Assembly: GCF_016863255.1 (NCBI RefSeq)
Contig: NZ_BOON01000014.1
Coordinates: forward strand, 1 to 64,000
Source: Planosporangium mesophilum
GTDB taxonomy: Bacteria; Actinomycetota; Actinomycetes; Mycobacteriales; Micromonosporaceae
Direction: 5' to 3'
Length of the DNA stretch: 64,000 nt
A program made the position numbers and the translations under genes. The notes under the pieces are model-generated. The model did not search any database and had not been told where the DNA came from. It was given only the letters and a program-made list of their open reading frames with translations. Shown piece by piece: positions 24,018-31,340 of this stretch; position 1 is the stretch's first letter; each line of letters opens with the position of its first letter.

Positions 24018-24698
24018 ATGCCCGGTGCGGTCATCGTCACGGGTGGTGCGAGCGGACTCGGTGCCGCGGTGGTCTCCGCGGTACGCGAGGCCGGCGGCAC
24101 CCCGTACGTGCTGGACCTGAAACCCCCCACCGTTGACGTGCCCTACGTGGCGGTCGACCTGTCCGACACGCGGGCCGCCGAGCGGGCCACCCGGGAGTTG
24201 ATCGAGCGGGCCGGCACGATCAAGGGCGTCGTCACCGCGGCCGGCATGGACATCCCGGCGCCGCTGACCGGTATTTCGGGAGAGGACTGGGAGCGGATCG
24301 TCGCGATCAACCTCTTCGGCACCGCGGCGGTGGTACGGGCCGCCGTACCCGCGCTGCGCGTCAGCCACGGCACGATCGTCACGGTCGCCTCCACGCTGGG
24401 CATCAAGGCCGTCGGCGACGCCACCGCGTACTGCGCGTCGAAGTTCGGCGTGGTCGGGTTCACCCGGGCCCTCGCCGCCGAGCTGGCCGGCGAGGTCGGG
24501 GTCACGCTGCTCATCCCGGGCGGCATGAAGACCAACTTCTTCGACGCCCGCGACGCCAAGTACAAGCCGGGGCCGGACGCGCCGCTCAACGACCCGGCCA
24601 ACACGGCCGCCGCGGTCATGTTCGCGCTGTCCCAGCCCCCCGGCAGCGCGGTACGGGAAATGATCGTCTGTTCCGAGGTGGAGTCGTCGTACCCGTGA
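24018..24698 (+). CDS. Short-chain dehydrogenase/reductase
   Basis: 226 residues, preceded by AGGAGG. NAD(P) motif VTGGASGLGAAVV (TGxxxGxG) at residues 7-19, VTAAGMDIP (NAG-like), catalytic Ser in TVASTLGIKA and YCASK (Y-x3-K) in DATAYCASKFGVVG. This is a classical SDR, not the extended HldD epimerase type. In this operon it may oxidise or reduce a sugar of the glycan, but the substrate is unknown. It overlaps the next GT9 gene by 4 bp (GTGA). Confidence 0.85.
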   Translation: MPGAVIVTGGASGLGAAVVSAVREAGGTPYVLDLKPPTVDVPYVAVDLSDTRAAERATRELIERAGTIKGVVTAAGMDIPAPLTGISGEDWERIVAINLFGTAAVVRAAVPALRVSHGTIVTVASTLGIKAVGDATAYCASKFGVVGFTRALAAELAGEVGVTLLIPGGMKTNFFDARDAKYKPGPDAPLNDPANTAAAVMFALSQPPGSAVREMIVCSEVESSYP

Positions 24699-25651
24699 GA
24701 CCCGTTCTGTTGGCTCTGCGGGCGCTGGGCATCGGCGACCTGGCCACCGCCGTACCCGCCCTGCGGGCCCTGCGGCGCGCGTTCCCGCGCCACGAGCTGG
24801 TCCTCGCCGCCCCGACCGGCCTCACCCCCCTGATCACGGCCACCGGCGCGGTCGACCGGGTCTTCGGTACCGGCTCCTTCGTCCGCGAGCCGATCGACTC
24901 CCTGTGCTGGTCGGGGCCGCGGCCGGACATCGCGGTCAACCTGCACGGCCGGGGGCCGGAGAGCCACCGCGCGCTGCTGGCCACCGATCCGGTCCGGTTC
25001 ATCGGGTACGCCCAGCCGGCGGCCGGCTGGCCGGACGGTCCGGAGTGGGTCGGCGAGGAGCACGAGCGGACCCGCTGGTGCCGGCTGCTGCACTGGCACG
25101 GTATCCCCGCCGACGACGAGGATCTGGGTATCGCGGCGCCGCCACCGGTACCGGGCCGGGCCGGCGCGGTCGTCGTGCACCCCGGGGCGAGCGGGCCGGA
25201 GCGGCGCTGGCCGGTCGACCGGTTCGCCGCCGTGGCCGGCCGGCTCGCGGCCGCGGGCCACCGGGTCCTGGTCTCCGGCTCGCCCGGTGAGGCCGCGGCC
25301 GCGCACGCGCTCGCCACGGCGGCCGGGCTGCCGCCGGACGCGGTCCTGGCCGGCCGCACCGACCTGGGCGAACTCTCCGCGCTCATCGCGCACGCCCGGC
25401 TGCTGATCTGCGGCGACACCGGGGTCGCGCACCTGGCGACCGGGTACGGCACCCGCTCGGTGGTGCTGTTCGGGCCGGTATCGCCGCGACTGTGGGGCCC
25501 GCCGGTCACCGGCCGGCACACCGTGCTGTGGCGCGGCCCGCGCGGGCTCGCCAGGATCGGCGTGGATGAGGTGTACGCGGCGGCCCGCCGCCAGCTCGAC
25601 GCGGACGCCACCGAGCGGGGTGGGGTATCCCATGCGGCTGCGACGCGCTGA
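24695..25651 (+). CDS. GT9 family (ADP-heptose-type) glycosyltransferase
   Basis: 318 residues. MRPVLLALRALGIGDLATAV is the GT9 N-terminal signature, followed by VVVHPGASGPERRWPVDRFA and ICGDTGVAHLATGYGTRSVV then LFGPVSPRLWGPP. It is the second GT9 enzyme of the cluster, so at least two heptose-like residues may be transferred. It is coupled to the SDR gene (4-bp overlap) and overlaps the start of the topoisomerase gene by 20 bp. It is cytoplasmic, with no membrane segment. Confidence 0.87.
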   Translation: MRPVLLALRALGIGDLATAVPALRALRRAFPRHELVLAAPTGLTPLITATGAVDRVFGTGSFVREPIDSLCWSGPRPDIAVNLHGRGPESHRALLATDPVRFIGYAQPAAGWPDGPEWVGEEHERTRWCRLLHWHGIPADDEDLGIAAPPPVPGRAGAVVVHPGASGPERRWPVDRFAAVAGRLAAAGHRVLVSGSPGEAAAAHALATAAGLPPDAVLAGRTDLGELSALIAHARLLICGDTGVAHLATGYGTRSVVLFGPVSPRLWGPPVTGRHTVLWRGPRGLARIGVDEVYAAARRQLDADATERGGVSHAAATR

Positions 25652-26681
25652 CCCGAACGGGCCGGGCCTCACCCGTCGCCGCAGTGGCAAGGGGTTCCGC
25701 TACCTCGACGCGGCCGGGCGGCCGGTGCGCGACCCGGACGAGGTGGCGCGCATCCGGGCCCTGGTCATCCCGCCGGCGTGGGAGGACGTCTGGATCTGCC
25801 CTGATCCGTGCGGGCACATCCAGGCCACCGGCGTCGACCAGGCGGGCCGGCGACAGTACCGCTACCACGACGTGTGGCGGGCCAAGCGCGACGCCGAGAA
25901 GTTCGAGCGCATCCTCGTCGTCGGCGAGCACCTGCCGCAGCTTCGTAAACGGGTCAGTGACGACCTGGCGGGCCGGGGGCTGGGGCGGGAGCGGGTGCTC
26001 GCGGTCGCGGTCCGGCTGCTCGACCAGGGGGTGTTCCGCATCGGCGGCGAGGCGTACGCGACCGCCGACAGCTCCTCCGGCGAGCCCACGTACGGGCTGG
26101 CCACACTGCAGCGCGACCACGTGAGCCTGCGTGGGGCCGTGATGGCGTTCCGGTACACCGCCAAGGGCGGCATCGAGCGGGCCCAGCGCCTCGTCGACGC
26201 CGAGGTGGCGCCGGTGGTACGGGCGCTGCTCAAGCGGCCGGACCCCAACCCGGAACTGCTGGGCTACCGGGTCGGCCGGCGCGGGTCGTGGCGCGACGTC
26301 CGCAGCGCCGACATCAACGATTACCTCAAGGAGGCGACCGACTGCGAGATCAGCGCCAAGGACTTCCGGACCTGGCACGCCACCGTCCTCGCGGCCGTGG
26401 CGTTGGCCCAGCCGGAGGCCGTCTCCGTGAACTCGGCGACCGCGCGCAGGAAAGTGGTGAGCCGGGCGTACCGGGAGGTGGCCGGGTACCTGGGCAACAC
26501 ACCGGCGGTGGCGAAGGCGTCGTACGTCAACCCGCGCGTCGTCGATCTGTACCACGCCGGCGAGACCATCGCGCCCGCACTGCGGGCTGAGTCCGACGAC
26601 GCCGACGACGCCGGTGACTTCGCCGTTCGCCGCCAGGCTGAGCAGGCCGTACTGGCGCTGCTGGGCGATGGTTCCGACTGA
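25632..26681 (+). CDS. DNA topoisomerase IB
   Basis: 349 residues from ATG 25632, inside the last 20 bp of the GT9 gene. Family blocks: GKGFRYLDAAGRPV, IPPAWEDVWICPDPCGHIQA then TGVDQAGRRQYRYH, DFRTWHATV (active-site His) and KASYVNPRVVDLY with the nucleophile Tyr. The poxvirus-like bacterial type IB enzymes relax supercoils of either sign without ATP. The length is normal for the family. A link to glycan synthesis is not expected; it probably shares the transcript only by position. The C-terminal tail is acidic (DDADDAGDF). Confidence 0.9.
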   Translation: MRLRRADPNGPGLTRRRSGKGFRYLDAAGRPVRDPDEVARIRALVIPPAWEDVWICPDPCGHIQATGVDQAGRRQYRYHDVWRAKRDAEKFERILVVGEHLPQLRKRVSDDLAGRGLGRERVLAVAVRLLDQGVFRIGGEAYATADSSSGEPTYGLATLQRDHVSLRGAVMAFRYTAKGGIERAQRLVDAEVAPVVRALLKRPDPNPELLGYRVGRRGSWRDVRSADINDYLKEATDCEISAKDFRTWHATVLAAVALAQPEAVSVNSATARRKVVSRAYREVAGYLGNTPAVAKASYVNPRVVDLYHAGETIAPALRAESDDADDAGDFAVRRQAEQAVLALLGDGSD

Positions 26682-26989
26682 CGCTCCGCTACGAAACCCT
26701 TCCACGGGCCGTGCCCGGGAGGTAACGTCGACGCAGGCTCATATCATCCGAACGGGCGACTTCTGGTCACCCTGTGACGATGGCAAGCTGACCAATCGTC
26801 GTCCAGAAGAGGGCGGCGGCGGCCAGCGGGACGTGATGTCCACCGACGGTGATGGGTTCAAGCAACGGGCCCCTGTCGTAACGGTTCACAACTCTGGTCG
26901 AAGGGCCTGTCCGCCTGTGGGCGGACGGCTGCGCCGCGGATCCGCGGATCGGTTCCCACCGCTTCGACCTCGCCGGACAGGGGACGACC
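26682..26989 (+). other. Leader region of the sigma factor gene
   Basis: 308 bp with no credible gene. It carries two symmetric elements at 26909-26947 (listed separately). No GTTT/GGGTA-type promoter is seen here, unlike at the other sites in the locus, so this sigma gene is probably read from a different promoter or from the cluster transcript. Confidence 0.4.
26909..26947. promoter_or_regulatory. Hairpin plus 14-bp palindrome upstream of the sigma factor gene
   Basis: GTCCGCC (26909-26915), loop TGTG, GGCGGAC (26920-26926) form a 7-bp stem. Seven bases on, CCGCGGATCCGCGG (26934-26947) is a perfect palindrome. They end 42 bp before the start codon, where an operator or a leader hairpin would act. 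No ribosome site is masked by either. Confidence 0.4.
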
Positions 26990-27874
26990 ATGACCACGAC
27001 CACCACCCCCGACCTCCGTGGGCACGACACGCTCTCCGAGGATCTCGCTGTCGCGACGGTGTCGGATGCTGTCGCTGTCGCGACGGTGTCCGCCGGTACC
27101 GACGGCGCGACCCGTCCCGGCAGCGAAGCCGAGTCCGTGGCTCAGTCGCTGCTGGCGCTGCTGGCCGACCTACCGGCCGACAGCCCCGACCACGGGCGTG
27201 TGCGGGACCGGATCATCGAGCACTACCTGCCGCTGGCCACGTACCTGGCCCGGCGCTTCCGCAACCGCGGCGAGCAGCTGGACGACCTGGTCCAGGTGGC
27301 CAACCTCGGCCTGATCAAGTCGGTCGACGGCTACGACGCCGGTCACGGGACCGCGTTCTCCAGCTACGCGATTCCGATGATCCTCGGCGAGCTCAAGCGG
27401 CACTTCCGGGACAAGGGCTGGGACATCCGGGTACCCCGGCGGATCCAGGAACTCCGCTTGGAGATCATCCGGGCGACCGGCGACCTGGCGCAGCGGCTCG
27501 GCCGCGCGCCGACAGTGGCTGACCTGGCCGAGCACCTCGGCGTACGCGAGGAGGACATCGTCGAGGGGCTCGAGTCCGCCCACGCGTACCGCGCGCTGTC
27601 GTTGCAGTCGCCGGTCCCCGGCGACGAGTCGAGCACCGAACTGGCCGACCTGATGGGTACGGTCGACCGCCACCTGGAGCAGGTCGAGGACCGGGAGGCG
27701 CTCCGCCCGCTGATCGCCCGGCTGCCGCAGCGGGAGCAGCGGATCATCGCGCTGCGGTTCTTCGGCAACATGACCCAGTCGCAGATCGCCGCCGATCTCG
27801 GCATCTCGCAGATGCACGTGTCCCGGCTGCTCTCCCACGCGCTCGGCGTACTGCGCCGGGGCCTGCTCTCCTAG
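26990..27874 (+). CDS. SigB/SigF/SigG-type RNA polymerase sigma factor
   Basis: 294 residues. Region 2 is IEHYLPLATYLARRFRNRGE, then QLDDLVQVANLGLIKSVDGY and GTAFSSYAIPMILGELKRHF; region 3 RDKGWDIRVPRRIQELRLEI; region 4 LPQREQRIIALRFFGNMTQS, then QIAADLGISQMHVSRLLSHA. This is the alternative sigma class used in stress and differentiation and usually controlled by anti-sigma/anti-anti-sigma partner switching. No anti-sigma gene is adjacent, so control would be in trans; the SpoIIE-type phosphatase at 15297-17822 is a candidate partner. An N-terminal extension of about 50 residues is Thr/Ala/Val-rich with an internal VAVATVS repeat. Its stop overlaps the convergent phosphoesterase gene by 4 bp. 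Confidence 0.92.
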   Translation: MTTTTTPDLRGHDTLSEDLAVATVSDAVAVATVSAGTDGATRPGSEAESVAQSLLALLADLPADSPDHGRVRDRIIEHYLPLATYLARRFRNRGEQLDDLVQVANLGLIKSVDGYDAGHGTAFSSYAIPMILGELKRHFRDKGWDIRVPRRIQELRLEIIRATGDLAQRLGRAPTVADLAEHLGVREEDIVEGLESAHAYRALSLQSPVPGDESSTELADLMGTVDRHLEQVEDREALRPLIARLPQREQRIIALRFFGNMTQSQIAADLGISQMHVSRLLSHALGVLRRGLLS

Positions 27875-28668
27875 ACGCCGGCAGGTTCCCCGGCCTTCTC
27901 CGTCTCCTCGGCCCTGGCGGGCACCGCGACCTGGTACACGCTGTACGCCTGCTTGATCACCGGGTGCGCGACGTTCCGGACGTGCACCCCGCCCGGGGTC
28001 ATCCCGCGCTCGGTACCGGCGTGCGCGTGCCCGTGTACGGCGAGCGCCGGGCACACCGCGTCGATCGCCTCGCCCAGCAGGTACGAGCCCAGGAAGGGGT
28101 AGATCTCCAGCGGCTCGCCCAGCAGCGTGTCCGGCGTCGGCGCGTAGTGCGTCAGCGCGATCCGCATGTCGCAGTCCAACCCGGCCAGCGCGGCGCCGAA
28201 CTCCTGGGAGACGACGCGGGTGTGCCGGATGAACGCCTTCATCTCCGGCTCGCCGAACTCGCTGGCGCACCGGCCGGCGAACCCGCCGCCGAAGCCCTTC
28301 GCGCCCGCGATCCCCAGCCGGATCCCGAAGCAGTCGAGGACCACGCCGGTGCGTTCCAGGACGATGATGCCGGCATCGTCGAGGATCTTGGTGACCTCCT
28401 CCTGGGCGTCGGAGTGGTAGTCGTGGTTGCCGAGCACCGCGACCACGGGTACGGGGAGCCCGCCGAACTCGGTCGCGACACAGCGCGCCTCGTCGCCGGT
28501 ACCGTGCCGGGTCAGATCGCCGGCGAGCAGCAGCACGTCGGCCTTTTCGCCGATGCGCTCCAGCGCCGGTCGGTACCGACCCAGCACGTCCTCGTCGATG
28601 TGCACATCGCCGACCGCTGCCACCCGAACACAGTTGGGCGGCCGGTTGGAATTTTGGGCCGTGCTCAC
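27871..28668 (-). CDS. Calcineurin-like metallophosphoesterase
   Basis: 265 residues. Metal-binding motifs in order: VGDVHIDED (residues about 19-27), LLLAGDLTRHG, VLGNHDYHSD, ALTHYAPTPD and ALAVHGHAHAGTE. The enzyme would hydrolyse a phosphoester with two metal ions; the substrate is unknown. No signal peptide. It is the third gene of a coupled operon (nucleotidyltransferase, BON-like protein, phosphoesterase), each joined by a 4-bp overlap. A nucleotidyltransferase paired with a phosphoesterase could make and remove the same modification, but this is inference. Confidence 0.88.
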   Translation of the reverse strand: MSTAQNSNRPPNCVRVAAVGDVHIDEDVLGRYRPALERIGEKADVLLLAGDLTRHGTGDEARCVATEFGGLPVPVVAVLGNHDYHSDAQEEVTKILDDAGIIVLERTGVVLDCFGIRLGIAGAKGFGGGFAGRCASEFGEPEMKAFIRHTRVVSQEFGAALAGLDCDMRIALTHYAPTPDTLLGEPLEIYPFLGSYLLGEAIDAVCPALAVHGHAHAGTERGMTPGGVHVRNVAHPVIKQAYSVYQVAVPARAEETEKAGEPAGV

Positions 28669-28913
28669 ACTTCCTCCACCTCTTCCGGTTCGTGTACCCG
28701 GGTGACGCCGATGTCGGACTTCACCGTCAGGTCGGGGAACCGCTCGGCCACCACCTGCTCGATGCGCTCCTTGCGCTTCTGGCTCTCCACCTCGCCGGAC
28801 AGTGCGAACGTGCGCTCCTCCAGGTGGCTCACCCGGATCCCCTGCTCCGACACGCGCTCGTCCTCGGTGAGCACGCGCTGCAGTTCGCTCTCCTTGTACT
28901 GGTCCGGGTTCAT
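28665..28913 (-). CDS. Small BON-like domain protein
   Basis: 82 residues. VSHLEERTFALSGEVESQKR then RIEQVVAERFPDLTVKSDIG follows the alpha-beta BON pattern (strand, gly-turn, amphipathic helix, strand); the C-terminus is acidic (EPEEVEEV). There is no signal peptide, so unlike OsmY-type BON proteins it is cytoplasmic. It may tether the operon's two enzymes or bind lipid or nucleic acid; this is unknown. Both ends overlap neighbouring genes by 4 bp, which argues for a fixed ratio with them. Confidence 0.65.
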   Translation of the reverse strand: MNPDQYKESELQRVLTEDERVSEQGIRVSHLEERTFALSGEVESQKRKERIEQVVAERFPDLTVKSDIGVTRVHEPEEVEEV

Positions 28914-29521
28914 CCGGACACCTCCTTGAGCTGTGCCCGGCGCTCGGTGGCGGAGCTGATCCCCGCCAGCGAGACCACGTTGAGGCGGTCCAGCAGCACC
29001 ATGAACGCCTGGGCGTACGGGGAGTGCGCCGTCTCGCGCTCGACCCGTGCCCAGTCGATCTGCTCGCGCATGGACTGGGCCACGGGTAGCGCCTTCGACA
29101 GGTCGCAGTAGTGCGGTCCCATCGAGAGCAGCTTGTGGATCATGAGTTCGGTGGCCGAGAGGACGGGCATATGGCAGGCGTTGACCGACAGCACGTCGGT
29201 GTCGGCGAGCGTCTCGTCGGTGACCGGGCGCTGCACCGGGGAGAAGATCAGATCAACGAGGCGGTCCTCGTCGTAGACCTTGACCAGCCAACCCTCGGGG
29301 GGTATTTCGGCGCGGAAGCCGACTTCGACCAGCCCCGTGAGTATCCGGTCCGCGTCCTCCTCCTTGATCAGGAAGTCCACGTCATGGTCGCAACCGCCTC
29401 CGCCGCGGGCATACACGGCGAAGCTACCTGCCAGTGCGAACGGGACGCCCATCTGCTTGAGGTGGTACGCCACCCGCTTCAACGTCTGGATGAGCGGCTG
29501 TTGATCCTCAGCTAGAGGCAT
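28910..29521 (-). CDS. Nucleotidyltransferase-fold protein
   Basis: 203 residues. GVPFALAGSFAVYARGGGGC, then DHDVDFLIKEEDADRIL holds the GS-x(n)-DxD signature of the polymerase-beta nucleotidyltransferase superfamily (Gly-Ser near residues 32-33; Asp-x-Asp near 46-48), close to the AbiEii/MNT group. The later part (VYDEDRLVDLIFSP, with a third acidic residue) and ATELMIHKLLSMGPHYCD fit the same family. It would transfer a nucleotide to a protein, RNA or small molecule. It is the first gene of a three-gene coupled operon and sits behind a GGGTAT promoter-like element. It is not paired with a typical antitoxin. Confidence 0.75.
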   Translation of the reverse strand: MPLAEDQQPLIQTLKRVAYHLKQMGVPFALAGSFAVYARGGGGCDHDVDFLIKEEDADRILTGLVEVGFRAEIPPEGWLVKVYDEDRLVDLIFSPVQRPVTDETLADTDVLSVNACHMPVLSATELMIHKLLSMGPHYCDLSKALPVAQSMREQIDWARVERETAHSPYAQAFMVLLDRLNVVSLAGISSATERRAQLKEVSG

Positions 29522-29581
29522 CGCAGGCTCCTAGTGGTCAGGTCGGCCGCTCATTCGGGGCCGACCGGGACCCTCGTGCAG

Positions 29582-29607
29582 ATACCCGCAGGCTCACGGT
29601 CTCACAC
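29582..29607 (-). promoter_or_regulatory. Possible SigB/F-type promoter of the nucleotidyltransferase operon
   Basis: On the minus strand GGGTAT (29587 down to 29582) is preceded, 16 bases upstream, by GTGT (29607-29604), one base from the GTTT of the class consensus. Transcription would start about 55 bp before the ATG at 29521. Weaker than the two other sites. Confidence 0.3.
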
Positions 29608-29652
29608 GCATCGGTGCCGCAGTTAGCCGCTGACCAGGTAGATATCTCCGCT

Positions 29653-29677
29653 GTTTGATCACCTTGGCGAGGGGTAC
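29653..29677 (+). promoter_or_regulatory. Candidate SigB/SigF-type promoter of the carbamoyltransferase gene
   Basis: GTTT at 29653-29656, a 15-base spacer and GGGTAC at 29672-29677. The ATG at 29687 is only 9 bp after the -10, so the mRNA would be leaderless or nearly so, which is common in actinomycetes and fits the absence of a ribosome site here. Confidence 0.5.
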
Positions 29678-29686
29678 GACGCGCCC

Positions 29687-31339
29687 ATGCGGGTCCTGGG
29701 CATCAATGCCGTCTTCCACGATCCCTCGGCGGCGCTCGTGGTCGACGGGCGGGTCGTGGCGGCGGCCGAGGAGGAGCGGTTCAGCCGGCGCAAGCACGGC
29801 AAGCGACCGGTGCCCTTCTCCGCCTGGGAGCTGCCCGAGCGGGCGGCGGCCTGGTGCCTGGAGAGCGCGGGCCTCGACGCCACGCAGGTGGACGCGGTCG
29901 CGTACTCGTTCGACCCGGCGCTGTGCCGCCCCGCCGACTCGCTCGGCCTGGACGACCCGTGGGACTGGCTGCGCCAGGAGTACGCGAAGCGCGCCCCCGG
30001 ATTCCTCGCCGCGGCGCTGCCCGGGCTGGACCCGTCCCAGGTACGGTTCGTCGCCCACCACGCCGCACACGCCGCCTCGGCCGCCTTGGCCGCGCCGGCC
30101 GAGGCCGGCCACGGCGACTGCGCGGTGCTGGTACTCGACGGCCGCGGCGAGGTCGCCAGCCACCTGGCCGGCCAGTACCGCGACGGCGTGCTCAACCCGC
30201 TGTACGCGCAGTCGCTGCCGCACTCGCTCGGCCTGATGTACGAGGACCTGACCGCCCACCTCGGCTTCCTGCGCTCGTCCGACGAGTACAAGGTGATGGC
30301 GCTGGCCAGCTACGGCACGCCGCGGTTCCTGCCGGAGCTGCGGGAGCTGGTACGGGCGACCGGCGACGGCGGCTTCGAGGTCGCCAAGATCGATTGGGCG
30401 ACGCTGACCAAGCCGGTCGCGCCGGGCGCTTCACTCGGCACCGACCAGGCGGACCTGGCCTGCAGCGTGCAGACCCGGCTGGAGGAGGTGATCCTCGACC
30501 TGGCCCGCTGGCTGTACGACGCGACCGGCGGGCAGAAGCACATCGCCCTGGCCGGCGGTACCGCGCTCAACTGCGTGGCCAACGCCCGGCTCGCCGCGGA
30601 GGGGCCGTTCGAGACGGTCTGGGTGCAGCCGGCCGCCGGCGACTCCGGTACCGCGCTCGGGGCCGCCCTGCACGTGGCCCGCGGTCTCGGTGACCGCACC
30701 GCCCCGATGCCCGGCGCCGACCTCGGCCGCGGCTTCACCGACGACGAGATCGAGGCCGAGCTGCGCCGCGCCCGGCTGCCGTTCACCCGGCCGGCGTCGA
30801 TCGCCGAGGAGGCCGCCGAGGTGCTCGCCGCCAACGGCATCGTGGCCTGGTTCCAGGGGCGCAGCGAGTACGGCCCGCGCGCGCTCGGGCACCGCTCGCT
30901 GCTGGCCAACCCGACCGACCCGGACAACACCGAGCGGCTCAACCTGGTCAAGGGGCGCGAGCAGTTCCGGCCGGTTGCGCCGATGGTGCTCGCCGAGCGC
31001 GCCGGCGAGGTCTTCGACGGACTCCTGGACAGCCCGTACATGCTCTTCGTGCAGCAGGTGAAGCCGGAGTGGCGGGAGAAGATCCCGGCCGTCACCCACG
31101 TCGACGGCACCGCGCGCATCCAGTCCGTCAGCGACGCGCGCGAGCCCCTGGTCGCGGAGCTGCTGCGGGCCTTCGAGCGCCGCACCGGCGTACCGGTCGT
31201 CGTCAACACCTCGCTCAACACGGCCGGCCGGCCGATGGTCGACTCGCCGTTCGACGTCCTCGAACTCTTCGGCTCGGCCCCCATCGACGCGCTGGCGATC
31301 GGACCCTTCGCGGTCCGGCGCGCCGAGAGTTGGCGCTGA
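29687..31339 (+). CDS. Carbamoyltransferase (NodU/CmcH family)
   Basis: 550 residues, normal for the family. The N-terminal Kae1-like ATPase part begins MRVLGINAVFHDPSAALVVD and EEERFSRRKHGK and includes FVAHHAAHAASAAL and the LALAGGTALNCVANARL block. The C-terminal carbamoyltransferase domain has WFQGRSEYGPRALGHRSLLA and FRPVAPMVL. The family uses carbamoyl phosphate and ATP to carbamoylate a hydroxyl group of a sugar or antibiotic. With a GT2 gene 1 bp downstream and a heptose glycan cluster nearby, decoration of a surface sugar is a fair inference. No membrane segment. Confidence 0.9.
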   Translation: MRVLGINAVFHDPSAALVVDGRVVAAAEEERFSRRKHGKRPVPFSAWELPERAAAWCLESAGLDATQVDAVAYSFDPALCRPADSLGLDDPWDWLRQEYAKRAPGFLAAALPGLDPSQVRFVAHHAAHAASAALAAPAEAGHGDCAVLVLDGRGEVASHLAGQYRDGVLNPLYAQSLPHSLGLMYEDLTAHLGFLRSSDEYKVMALASYGTPRFLPELRELVRATGDGGFEVAKIDWATLTKPVAPGASLGTDQADLACSVQTRLEEVILDLARWLYDATGGQKHIALAGGTALNCVANARLAAEGPFETVWVQPAAGDSGTALGAALHVARGLGDRTAPMPGADLGRGFTDDEIEAELRRARLPFTRPASIAEEAAEVLAANGIVAWFQGRSEYGPRALGHRSLLANPTDPDNTERLNLVKGREQFRPVAPMVLAERAGEVFDGLLDSPYMLFVQQVKPEWREKIPAVTHVDGTARIQSVSDAREPLVAELLRAFERRTGVPVVVNTSLNTAGRPMVDSPFDVLELFGSAPIDALAIGPFAVRRAESWR

Positions 31340-31340
31340 G

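Noticed and set aside
25623-25628. GGGTAT just before the topoisomerase IB start
   Set aside because: It lies in the coding end of the GT9 gene without a matching -35, and would leave no room before the ATG; probably chance.
28910-29521. Reading the nucleotidyltransferase as a toxin-antitoxin pair (MNT/HEPN or AbiE)
   Set aside because: No HEPN or AbiEi-like partner is adjacent; its partners are a BON-like protein and a phosphoesterase.
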